Below, piece by piece: positions 1 through 6,591 of a DNA stretch of 13,122 nt. The stretch covers positions 1 to 13,122 of the forward strand of contig JAJYDP010000064.1 in the NCBI GenBank assembly GCA_021777365.1, written 5' to 3'. The position numbers were made by a program, and so were the translations under genes. The notes below the pieces were generated by a model. The model was not told the DNA's origin and made no database searches. It worked only from the letters and a program-made list of their open reading frames with translations. Every line of letters starts with the position of its first letter. Position 1 is the first letter of the stretch. The DNA is from Chloroflexota bacterium (GTDB lineage Bacteria; Chloroflexota; Limnocylindria; Limnocylindrales; CSP1-4).

Positions 1-58
1 ACAGGAGCAGGAGGCGTTGCCATGACCGCGCCGCGTCGAAGCGACGCCCCGGGAACAT
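1..58 (-). CDS. Possible N-terminal fragment of a gene running off the left edge
   Basis: On the minus strand an ATG at 58-56 opens a frame that stays open to the window edge and begins MFPGRRFDAARSWQRLLLL, a basic start running into leucines as in a membrane or signal segment. It follows the stop of the small upstream gene by about 50 nt in the same direction. A second candidate ATG at 23-21 in another frame begins MATPPAP. Neither has a recognisable Shine-Dalgarno sequence. Nineteen codons are too few to assign a product, and this may not be a gene. Confidence 0.2.
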   Translation of the reverse strand, partial: MFPGRRFDAARSWQRLLLL

Positions 59-107
59 GGCGCTGCGGCGCGAGGCCGCCTCGTCGTTCACGCGCGGGCT
101 CCTCGGC

Positions 108-461
108 TCAGGCGCCGGCGGCCCGGCGACGATCGAGCAGGAGGAGCAGTCGGTCGACGGCGTCGCGCAGCGGCAATGCCTGCTCCACGCCGGCGTCGAG
201 CAGGGAGTCGCGTGCGCCGAACGCGGCGCGCGCGCGGCGGGCGGCCGCCTGCAGATCGACGCGGTCGCCGTCCTCGAACGCCGGAACGAGCGGCTCGAGG
301 AACGTCAGCCAGCGCCGCTGGTCGAGCGGCCGGAGCGCATCGAGCACGGCGCGGGTGCGCCGCGCGACGACGAGCGCGGCTTCGTCCAGCTCCGGATCCT
401 GCCACCGTGGCGCTTCCGCAGCGCGCCGGGCGGCTCCCGCGGCGCGCCGGCCGGCCGTCAC
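108..461 (-). CDS. Small uncharacterised helical protein coupled to the DUF6941-like gene
   Basis: A 117-residue protein of unknown function. The GTG start at 461-459 overlaps the TGA stop of the upstream gene (GTGA at 461-458), the usual sign of translational coupling; the frame can be extended further upstream, but that part would lie inside the upstream gene and reads as low-quality sequence. The protein is rich in Arg, Ala, Leu and Asp and looks mostly alpha-helical. A more diverse middle reads RRWLTFLEPLVPAFEDGD, and the end is a Leu/Arg-rich helix. No signal peptide, Cys cluster or catalytic motif is visible. It is probably the fourth gene of the leftward run. GC-rich DNA gives spurious frames easily, so its reality rests on the GTGA overlap and the balanced composition of residues 15-100. 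Confidence 0.55.
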   Translation of the reverse strand: MTAGRRAAGAARRAAEAPRWQDPELDEAALVVARRTRAVLDALRPLDQRRWLTFLEPLVPAFEDGDRVDLQAAARRARAAFGARDSLLDAGVEQALPLRDAVDRLLLLLDRRRAAGA

Positions 462-913
462 GCGCGGCCGGGCGGAGCCGGGAACGGCGGCACGACGCCG
501 CTCCCCTGCCCGCTGCTGCGCTCCACGGTAAGCGTCATGCGCTTCCGTTCCGACCCCGCGACGAGGATGCGGAGCGAGTAGTCGCCCGGCTCCGCGAACG
601 TCAGGTTCCACAGGTCGAGCGCGAACGTCACGGACGTGTCGCCGGCACCGGCGGCCCAGCCGTCGGCCCGGATCTGCGCCTCCGCGCGGGACATCTCGGT
701 GCCGTTCGGAGCGAGCAGGAGGAAGCGAAGCTCGTGGTCGCGGCCGAGCTCGGTCGCGGCGACGGACATCCCGACGACCAGCGCCAGGTGCGGATGCACG
801 AGCGGGAACGACGGGCCACCGATGCGGGTGACGCCCCCTCCGAGGATGTTGAACTTCTGGCCCGGGCGCGCATCCGCCGCGTCCGCCAGGAATGCGAAGT
901 CGATCTCAGGCAT
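458..913 (-). CDS. DUF6941-like protein of unknown function
   Basis: A 151-residue protein with ATG at 913-911 and TGA at 460-458. It begins MPEIDFAFLADAADARPGQKFNILGGG, the pattern I associate with the DUF6941 family: 'PE.DFA.LADAA', then 'GKF.ILGGG'. It continues with a hydrophobic strand around residues 38-50 (HPHLALVVGMSV), a 'RFLLLAPNGTEM' segment near 62-74, and a C-terminal 'EPGDYSLRILV' near 107-118 like the last strands of a small beta-sandwich. The last 20 residues are a Ser/Gly/Pro-rich tail that is probably disordered. There is no signal peptide, and the function of the family is unknown to me. It starts 42 nt after the GH130 stop with no terminator-like hairpin between, so it may be co-transcribed with the glycosidase genes. 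A link to sugar metabolism is only positional. Confidence 0.75.
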   Translation of the reverse strand: MPEIDFAFLADAADARPGQKFNILGGGVTRIGGPSFPLVHPHLALVVGMSVAATELGRDHELRFLLLAPNGTEMSRAEAQIRADGWAAGAGDTSVTFALDLWNLTFAEPGDYSLRILVAGSERKRMTLTVERSSGQGSGVVPPFPAPPGRA

Positions 914-955
914 GCGCGGATGCTACCCGGCGGACGGGACCGGCGGAGCCGATCG

Positions 956-1996
956 TCAGCAGGGCGAGTCGAGGACGGACCGCACGATCTCGGAGACGTA
1001 CGCATGCGCCATGCACACGACCGTGTCGGCCGCGCCGTAGTAGATCGTCAGCCGGTCCGTCGGCGGATCGACGAGCGCCGCACACGGGAAGACGACGTTC
1101 GGGACGTCGCCGACCTGCTCGTACGCCTCCTGCGGCGAGAGCAGGTAGTCGCGGCCCCGTGCGACGACCCGCCACGGCTCGTCGAGGTCGAGCAGCGCCG
1201 CCCCGAACGAGTACACGAAGCCGTTGCACGACGTCAGCACGCCGTGGTACAGGAGCAGCCACCCCTCGCTCGTCTCGATCGGCGTCGGCCCTGCTCCGAC
1301 CTTCGTCGACTGCCAGGTCCAGGGAATCGGCGACATGACGTGTCGGTGGCGGCCCCAGTGCACGAGGTCCGGGCTCTCGGACCAGTAGATGTCGCCGAAC
1401 GGGGTGTGCCCGGCATCGCTCGGGCGGCTGAGCATCCCGTAGACGCCGCCGATGCGGCGCGGGAAGAGGACCCCGTTCCGGTTGTGCGGCAGGAACGCGT
1501 TGTCGAGCTGGTGGAACGTCTCGAAGTCGTCCGTCCGGCCGATCCCGATCGTCGGGCCGTGGTACCCGTTGCACCACGTCACGTGGAAGCGACCGTCGAG
1601 CGTTGTCACCAGCGGCTAGTACGCGTGGACGAACGGCTCGCTGATCTCGGAGACGCGCCTGTCGGCCGGCACGAACTCGATCGGATCCGCGTCGATCCGC
1701 CAGTCGATCCCGTCGTCGCTCCGGCCCGCGTGCAGGTTCATCGTCCGGGTCCGGTCGTCGACGCGGAAGACGCCCGCGTAGCCACCGCGGAACGGGACGA
1801 CGGCAGAGTTGAAGATGCTGTTCGAACGCGGCAGCTGGTCACGACGCACGATGGGGTTGCGGCGGGAGCGCCAGACGATGCACTCCTCCGCCCGCCGGTC
1901 CTCCCATGGGATGCCGGGCAGCGGGTCGAGGCCGCGCACGATGACGCGCTCGCGAGAGGGCAGCCCGGCGAGCCGGGGGCGTCCCGGCCCGGTCAT
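956..1996 (-). pseudogene. GH130 beta-mannoside phosphorylase-type gene interrupted by an in-frame TAG
   Basis: Two same-frame pieces (residues 1-126, and codon 128 to the TGA at 958-956) together form one complete GH130 protein of about 346 codons. Typical family segments run in order: GIPWEDR (28-34), SNSIFNSAVVPF (58-69), [16 protein letters not shown] (about 136-151), [71 protein letters not shown] and [15 protein letters not shown]130 enzymes cleave beta-mannosides, typically by phosphorolysis giving mannose 1-phosphate; 4-O-beta-mannosyl-glucose, mannobiose and mannosyl-GlcNAc are known substrates. Codon 127 is TAG where the family has the Asp of YDPR, and the next Arg is Leu. As written, the gene yields a 126-residue fragment. 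It could restart at the GTG at 1609, but without a ribosome site and without the Asp. The ATG start overlaps the GH1 stop (ATGA, 1996-1993), indicating translational coupling. There is no signal peptide, so it would act in the cytoplasm. The exact substrate cannot be read from the sequence, and a sequencing or assembly error at the stop is possible. Confidence 0.87.
1616..1618 (-). other. In-frame TAG at the YDPR-motif Asp position of GH130
   Basis: The minus strand reads GCG TAC TAG CCG CTG GTG around this codon (A-Y-stop-P-L-V). Homologues as I recall them read Y-D-P-R-V here, with six residues between the Arg and the conserved (R)(F/Y)xVTWCN segment; the same six-residue spacing is present here. 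The stop therefore replaces the Asp and Leu replaces the Arg with no indel. TAG also ends the binding protein, the first ATPase and GH94 in this window, so it is a normal stop in this organism. Confidence 0.85.
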
Positions 1997-3471
1997 CGGG
2001 CAACCTCCGCGTCGGCCGCCGCCCCGCCGGCTCCGGCCGACGCCGCCGCACCACCGCCTCCGGTCCGCGCCGCGTCCCGCTCCGCTGGCGCCGAGGCCGG
2101 CACGACCCCGTCGGTCGCTTCCGGGAACCGCGACGTCACGGTCTCAGGCAGCGCGTTCGCCCGTGCGACCGACGACAGGAAGCGGCCGCTGTCCCGCACC
2201 GTGCGCCGCTGTGTCGCGTAGTCCACCCCGACGATCCCGAACCTCGCGGCATACCCCAGCGCCCACTCGAAGTTGTCGAGCAGCGACCAGGCGAAGTAGC
2301 CGCGGAGCGGCACGCCGCGGTCGATCGCGTCGAGCGCGGCCGCGAGATGCGCCTGCAGGTAGCGGACACGCCCGTCGTCGGCGACGGCGTCGTCGAGGTA
2401 GCCCGCCCCGTTCTCCGTGACGTACAGGGGCAGCTCGCCGGTGCGCGACGCGACGAACTCGAGCACCTCCGTCAGGCCTGCCGGATGGATCGGCCAGCCG
2501 ACGCCCGTGCGCTCGTCCCCGTCCGATGGGTCGACGTCCAGCGGCGGCAGCAGCGGCGAGCGAACGTACCGGTGCGAGTAGTAGTTGACCCCGACGAAGT
2601 CGAGCGGCGCGGCGATGACCTCCGCGTCGCCGGGCCGCATCTCGCGCGCGTCCCAGCCGCACGCGCGCGCCCCGTCGTCCGGATATCCCCGCCCGACGAC
2701 GGGGTCGAGGAACCAGCGGTTGACCTGGTCGTGCGCGATCGCCGTCGCCTCGACGTCCAGGAGATGCCCGGTTGCGGGATGGAGCGCGTCGAAGTTGAGG
2801 ACGATCCCGACCGATGCCCGGGGCGCCTCGGCCCGGATCGCGCGAACGGCGAGCCCGTGCGCGACGAGCAGGTGATGCGCGGCCGCGAGCGCGGCCCCGT
2901 TGTCCGTTCTGCCCGGCGCGTGGACGCCCCGGCGGTAGCCGTGGTCGGAGACGATGAACGGCTCGTTGAGCGTCGCGACGTGCGGGATGCGATCGCCCAG
3001 GCGCCGCGCGACGACGGCCGCGTAGTCCGCGAACGCCTGCGTCGTGTCGCGCGCGGGCCACCCGCCCGCGTCCTCCAGCGGCTGCGGCAGGTCCCAGTGG
3101 TACAGCGTCGCGTACGGCGCGACGCCGTGCGCGAGGACCTCGTCGACGAGCCGGTCGTAGAAGTCCAGCCCCTGCTCGTTGACGCGGCCGCGGCCCTCCG
3201 GCAGCACCCGAGGCCACGCGATCGAGAACCGGTATGCGTTCAGTCCGAGCGAGGCGAGCAGCCCGACGTCGGCGCGGTAGCGGTGGTAGTGGTCGCAGGC
3301 GACATCGCCGGTGTCACCGCGGGCAACGCGCCCGGGGGTGTGCGAGAAGCGATCCCAGATGCTGGGGCCACGGCCGTCTTCGGCGGCCGCCCCCTCGACC
3401 TGGTACGCGGCGGTCGCCGCCCCCCACGCGAAACCGTCGGGAAATCGGCGGACGCCCGCGGACATTGGCAC
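1993..3471 (-). CDS. GH1 beta-glucosidase, cytoplasmic
   Basis: A 492-residue family 1 glycoside hydrolase that hydrolyses beta-glucosides such as cellobiose by a retaining mechanism. The N-terminal family signature FAWGAATAAYQVEGA is at about 14-28 and YHWDLPQ at 124-130. The acid/base Glu170 lies in TLNEP (167-171), the nucleophile Glu353 in VTENG (351-355), and the sugar-binding SLLDNFEWALGY segment at 396-407, so the active site is complete. The GTG start at 3471 is preferred over the ATG at 3465 because a strong GGGAGGGG lies 4 nt upstream of it. No signal peptide is seen, so the substrate must be imported. After about residue 447, where GH1 proteins normally end, a Gly/Ala-rich tail of some 45 residues continues to the stop. 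It is the first gene of the leftward run, directly behind operator 1, and its stop overlaps the GH130 start. GH1 also includes beta-galactosidases, beta-mannosidases and 6-phospho enzymes; beta-glucosidase is the best guess. Confidence 0.95.
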   Translation of the reverse strand: MPMSAGVRRFPDGFAWGAATAAYQVEGAAAEDGRGPSIWDRFSHTPGRVARGDTGDVACDHYHRYRADVGLLASLGLNAYRFSIAWPRVLPEGRGRVNEQGLDFYDRLVDEVLAHGVAPYATLYHWDLPQPLEDAGGWPARDTTQAFADYAAVVARRLGDRIPHVATLNEPFIVSDHGYRRGVHAPGRTDNGAALAAAHHLLVAHGLAVRAIRAEAPRASVGIVLNFDALHPATGHLLDVEATAIAHDQVNRWFLDPVVGRGYPDDGARACGWDAREMRPGDAEVIAAPLDFVGVNYYSHRYVRSPLLPPLDVDPSDGDERTGVGWPIHPAGLTEVLEFVASRTGELPLYVTENGAGYLDDAVADDGRVRYLQAHLAAALDAIDRGVPLRGYFAWSLLDNFEWALGYAARFGIVGVDYATQRRTVRDSGRFLSSVARANALPETVTSRFPEATDGVVPASAPAERDAARTGGGGAAASAGAGGAAADAEVAR

Positions 3472-3497
3472 GGAACCCCTCCCGAAACGCGTCGTCG

Positions 3498-3511
3498 TGA
3501 AAGCGCTCTCA
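3498..3511. promoter_or_regulatory. Operator 1 (LacI-type palindrome) before GH1
   Basis: TGAAAGCGCTCTCA is a 14-bp palindrome with one mismatched pair, centred on CG as LacI-family operators are. Its left half is identical to that of the perfect palindrome at 3582-3599. It sits 26 nt upstream of the GH1 start, between the possible -10 and the ribosome site, a position suited to repression. The two operator centres are 86 bp apart, close to eight helical turns, so a DNA loop bridging them is possible. Confidence 0.8.
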
Positions 3512-3581
3512 AGCCTACCGCCGGCTGAATGCCCGCGAAATGAGCCATTCGGCCCTCCCTCACCCGTCCATGGCTGTCTAG

Positions 3582-3599
3582 CGTGAAAGCGCTTTCACG
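3582..3599. promoter_or_regulatory. Operator 2 (perfect LacI-type palindrome) before the regulator gene
   Basis: CGTGAAAGCGCTTTCACG is a perfect 18-bp inverted repeat with a central CG, typical of LacI-family operators. It ends 18 nt before the GTG of the regulator and overlaps a possible -10 (TAGCGT), so it should give autoregulation. If the transporter genes have no promoter of their own, it would also control them. The core also fits the Bacillus CcpA cre consensus, but its place beside a local LacI-type gene makes a local operator more likely than a global catabolite site. Confidence 0.88.
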
Positions 3600-3617
3600 A
3601 GCAGCGCAGGGAGCCAT

Positions 3618-4667
3618 GTGACCGGGACGCTCTCCGACGAAGCGGTCGCCGAGACCGCGCCACGGACCCTCGACGACGTCGCCGCCCTGAGCGGCGTGTC
3701 GCGGGCGACGGTGTCGCGCGTGATCAACGGTGGCCGGGTGTCGGACGCGATGCGGCGGCGGGTGGAGGCCGCGATCGCGGCCACGAACTTCCGGCCCAAC
3801 GCCGCGGCGCGGACCCTCGCGTCCGGCCGCTCGGGCGCCGTCGGGGTCGTCATGCACATCGACCCGCACGCGCTGTTCGCGGATCCGTATTTCTCTCAGC
3901 TGCTGCAGGGGATGAGCGACGCCCTGTCCGAGCAAGCCGCCGGGATGATGCTCTGGCTCGGGCACCGCTCCAAGGAGGAGACGCTCGATCACATTCTGTG
4001 GATGGGCCTGCTCGACGGCGTCATCGTCACCGCGCAGGAACAGGACGACCCCCTCGTCGACGGGCTGCTCGCCTCGAGCCTGCCGGCCGTGCTCGTCGGA
4101 CACCGCCGGGACGACCCCACCGCGAGCTACGTCGACATCGACCACGTCCACGCCGCTGACGCCATCACCAGCCACCTCGTCTCGCTCGGCAGGCGGCGGA
4201 TCGGGCACATCACCGGGCGACGCGGCACCGTCGCAGGCGAAGACCGCATCGCCGGGTACCGCCGCGCCATGCAGCGCGCCCGCTTGCCGATCGACGGGCT
4301 CGTCGTCGACGGCGACTTCAACGAACCGTCCGGGACCGCGGGTGCCCTGCGGCTGATCGACCAGGGCATCGACGCGCTGTTCTGCGGGAACGACGCGATG
4401 GCCGCGGGCGCGCTCGCGGCGATCCGGTCGCGCGGTCTGCGCGTGCCGGAGGACGTCGCGCTCGCGGGGTTCGACGACCTGGAGTTCGCGGCCCGCATGC
4501 AACCTCCCCTGACCACCGTGCGGCAGGGGGTCCGGCAGCTCGGGTCGGAAGCCGCCCGCACCCTGTTCCAGCTGCTGAACGATCCGGCCGGAAGTCCCAG
4601 GCGAGTGATCCTCCCGACGGAGCTCGTCATCCGGCAGTCCACCGTCGGAGATCTGGAGTCCATCTGA
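3618..4667 (+). CDS. LacI-family transcriptional regulator
   Basis: A 349-residue repressor-type protein. The helix-turn-helix is at about residues 17-36 (TLDDVAALSGVSRATVSRVI); the SRATVSR recognition helix is of the kind that reads palindromes with a central CG. The hinge helix follows at about 58-71 (FRPNAAARTLASGR), then a periplasmic-binding-protein-like sensor domain with ITGRRGTVAGEDRIAGY near 198-214 and the family signature VPEDVALAGFDDLEFA near 275-290. About 15 residues precede the usual start of the HTH. The GTG start is supported by AGGGAG at 3608-3613; the ATG two bases earlier is followed at once by TGA and cannot be used. It lies divergent to GH1 and 61 nt before the binding-protein gene. 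It probably represses both gene runs through operators 1 and 2. The inducer is likely an imported oligosaccharide or its breakdown product, which the sequence does not reveal. Confidence 0.95.
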   Translation: MTGTLSDEAVAETAPRTLDDVAALSGVSRATVSRVINGGRVSDAMRRRVEAAIAATNFRPNAAARTLASGRSGAVGVVMHIDPHALFADPYFSQLLQGMSDALSEQAAGMMLWLGHRSKEETLDHILWMGLLDGVIVTAQEQDDPLVDGLLASSLPAVLVGHRRDDPTASYVDIDHVHAADAITSHLVSLGRRRIGHITGRRGTVAGEDRIAGYRRAMQRARLPIDGLVVDGDFNEPSGTAGALRLIDQGIDALFCGNDAMAAGALAAIRSRGLRVPEDVALAGFDDLEFAARMQPPLTTVRQGVRQLGSEAARTLFQLLNDPAGSPRRVILPTELVIRQSTVGDLESI

Positions 4668-4718
4668 GCCACGACGTCCGAGCACTGGCGAGCAGCGGTT
4701 CGCATGGGAAAGGAATAT

Positions 4719-4728
4719 GGAGGAAGGG
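4719..4728 (+). promoter_or_regulatory. Ribosome binding site that decides the binding-protein start
   Basis: GGAGGAAGGG lies directly before the ATG at 4729. An in-frame ATG at 4717 begins just upstream and would place this purine run inside the coding region. The strength of this site, and the cleaner lipoprotein signal that results, favour 4729. The 61-nt gap after the regulator gene (4668-4728) otherwise shows no operator palindrome and no clear promoter. Confidence 0.7.
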
Positions 4729-6507
4729 ATGCGCAGTAGATTTCGGTTCCTGACCCTGGTGACGACGCTGGTCGTCGTCGCGTCCGCGTGCGGCGCAGCC
4801 GCCACGTCCGCCCCGACGCAGGGTACGGGCACGAGGGCCACGGCAGGGCCGTCGCAGCTGCCGGCGACGGATGCGACCGTCTACCCCCGCGACCAGACCC
4901 TGTACACGAGCGGCAAGCAGTGGGGAGCCCCGTCGACCTGGAACCCGATGGACCCGAACTCGGCGATGGGAGTCGTCGGGCTCCAGTACGAAACCCTGTT
5001 CCTGTACGACCCGATCAAGGACGTCTACACGCCGTGGCTAGCCTCGGGCGGGGACTGGGATAGCGCCAAGACGACGTACACCATCCACGTCCGCCAGGGC
5101 GTGACCTGGTCCGACGGCTCGCCCCTCACGGCCGCCGACGTGGCCTTCTCGGTCAACCTCTACAAGAACCCGGCCCTCGGGTCCGATCTGTGGACCTTCG
5201 TGACCGCCGCGACCGCCTCCGGCAACGACGTCGTGGTGAAGTTCAAGGCCAACCCCGCGTACCAGGAATGGGCGCAGTGGCTGTACAACACCCCGATCGT
5301 GCCGGCCGCGATCTGGCAGCCGCTGAACAACGGGAACATCTTGAAGAACGTCAACATGAACGGCGTGGGCACCGGCCCCTACACGTTCAAGACGGCCGCC
5401 CAGGACCGCATGGTCTGGGTCAAGAATCCGCACTGGTGGGCGACCAAGGCCCTCAACCTCAACGTCCAGCCGACGTACATCGTTGACGTCGTCAACAGCT
5501 CCAACAACGTGGCCCTCGGCCAGCTGCTGGACGGCGGCCTGGACCTCGACAACAACTACCTGCCCGGCATCGTTAAGATCGTCAACGGCGGGTACAACAT
5601 CAGCACGTACTTCTCGGGCCCGCCCTACATGATGTCCGGGAACACGGCATGGCTGGTTCCCAACACGAAGAAGCAGCCGCTGAACGATCCGGCCTTCCGG
5701 AAGGCACTGGCCGAGGCGATCAACCCCCAGAACGTGGTGGTCAAGGACTACGGCAACATCGTCGCCGCGGCAGACCCGACCGGCCTCCTGCCGGTGTGGG
5801 ACAAGTACATCGACAAGGCGCAGACCAAGGCCCTCGGCGCCACGTTCGATACCGCAAAGGCCAAGGCAGATCTTGCGGCAGCCGGGTACAAGACCGGCAG
5901 CGACGGGTTCGTCACCAACAAGGACGGCTCCGCCATCAAGCTGAACCTCGAAGTCCCCGATGGCTGGTCCGACTGGATGGAAGCCGAGAACCTGATCGCC
6001 GCAGACGCGAAGGCTGCCGGCATCAACATCAATCCGATCCACCCGGACTACGCGACATTCGTCAACGATCGGAACGGAACCTCCAAGGCTCCGCCGACGT
6101 TCGACCTCCTCATCGACAACAGCGTCCAGATCGGCAACACGCCGTGGACGTACTACGACTACATCTTCCGCCAGCCCGAGATTGCCGCGGGTCCTGCCCG
6201 CAATCGCAACTTCGAGCAGTACGACAACGCCGAGGCCTGGGCGCTGGTCCAGAAGCTTGACTCGACGCCGGTCGAGGACACGGCCGCGATGCAGGCGATC
6301 ACCTCGCAGCTCCAGAAGATCCAGCTGACCGACGTGCCGATCATCCCGCTCTGGTACAACGGAGAGTGGTCGCAGGTCAACAACTCGACGTGGACGAACT
6401 GGCCAAGCGACAAGACCTACCAGGTTCAGCCGGCCACCTGGAACGGTTATTGGCAAATGGGAGCGATCTACATGCTCACCAGCATCAAGGCCGTTTCCAA
6501 GAAGTAG
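4729..6507 (+). CDS. Family-5 (Opp/Dpp-type) substrate-binding lipoprotein, probably oligosaccharide-binding
   Basis: A 592-residue extracytoplasmic receptor of an ABC importer. Residues 1-21 form a lipoprotein signal: basic MRSRFR, a hydrophobic core, then ASAC with Cys21 as the lipidated residue. A Thr/Ala/Gly/Pro linker follows to about residue 45. The mature part has family SBP_bac_5 landmarks: STWNPMDPN, QYETLFLYD, the R-QGVTWSDGSPLTAADVAFS segment about 85 residues into the mature protein, and LNDPAFRKALAEAINPQ in the second lobe. The family is named for peptides, but cellobiose and beta-glucan oligosaccharide receptors of Pyrococcus and Thermotoga belong to it. With GH94, GH1 and GH130 alongside, a beta-linked oligosaccharide is the likely ligand; no binding residue proves this. 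The coding sequence is rich in AAC, ATC and AAG and looks less GC-extreme than the enzyme genes, perhaps reflecting high expression. It ends with TAG, 16 nt before a strong hairpin. Confidence 0.92.
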   Translation: MRSRFRFLTLVTTLVVVASACGAAATSAPTQGTGTRATAGPSQLPATDATVYPRDQTLYTSGKQWGAPSTWNPMDPNSAMGVVGLQYETLFLYDPIKDVYTPWLASGGDWDSAKTTYTIHVRQGVTWSDGSPLTAADVAFSVNLYKNPALGSDLWTFVTAATASGNDVVVKFKANPAYQEWAQWLYNTPIVPAAIWQPLNNGNILKNVNMNGVGTGPYTFKTAAQDRMVWVKNPHWWATKALNLNVQPTYIVDVVNSSNNVALGQLLDGGLDLDNNYLPGIVKIVNGGYNISTYFSGPPYMMSGNTAWLVPNTKKQPLNDPAFRKALAEAINPQNVVVKDYGNIVAAADPTGLLPVWDKYIDKAQTKALGATFDTAKAKADLAAAGYKTGSDGFVTNKDGSAIKLNLEVPDGWSDWMEAENLIAADAKAAGININPIHPDYATFVNDRNGTSKAPPTFDLLIDNSVQIGNTPWTYYDYIFRQPEIAAGPARNRNFEQYDNAEAWALVQKLDSTPVEDTAAMQAITSQLQKIQLTDVPIIPLWYNGEWSQVNNSTWTNWPSDKTYQVQPATWNGYWQMGAIYMLTSIKAVSKK

Positions 6508-6522
6508 GCGTTATCCACTTCG

Positions 6523-6556
6523 GCCCCTCCCTTCGGACGCAACCGAAGGGAGGGGC
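6523..6556 (+). terminator. Intra-operon hairpin after the binding-protein gene
   Basis: A perfect 14-bp inverted repeat (GCCCCTCCCTTCGG, loop ACGCAA, then its complement) starts 16 nt after the binding-protein stop. No T-run follows (AATCCACAC), so it is unlikely to be a full intrinsic terminator. In this place, as in the malE-malF spacer, such a stem usually protects the upstream mRNA from 3' decay or ends some transcripts, giving more binding protein than permease. The permease start lies 35 nt downstream. Confidence 0.85.
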
Positions 6557-6591
6557 AATCCACACAGCCGTGTCCGCGGCCGGGAGATCCC

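Larger units (their letters stand above)
3472..3617. promoter_or_regulatory. Divergent control region between the GH1 and LacI-type genes
   Basis: These 146 bases must hold the promoters for both gene runs. Leftward, a TAGGCT (minus strand, 3517-3512) matches the loose TANNNT -10 pattern and abuts operator 1. Rightward, a TAGCGT at 3579-3584 matches the same pattern and overlaps operator 2. No convincing -35 hexamer was found on either side, so the exact promoters are uncertain. The arrangement is symmetric: on each side the order is possible -10, operator, ribosome site, start codon. A bound repressor would block both directions. Confidence 0.55.

Noticed and set aside
1616..1618. TAG reassigned to an amino acid (for example pyrrolysine) in this organism
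   Set aside because: TAG ends the binding protein, the first ATPase and GH94 at their normal lengths, so it works as an ordinary stop. No recoding element was recognised near the site.
176..2221. A 681-codon plus-strand open frame across the left region
   Set aside because: It lies antisense to GH130 and the DUF6941-like gene, which have clear family motifs, and its Arg-rich translation shows no domain.
5038..6456. A 472-codon minus-strand frame opposite the binding-protein gene
   Set aside because: Antisense shadow with Val/Arg/Asp-rich composition; the plus strand encodes an obvious family-5 binding protein.
6523..6556. Reading the hairpin as a full transcription terminator that splits the operon
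   Set aside because: No T-run follows, and the permeases and ATPases downstream are parts of the same transporter with no clear promoter of their own.
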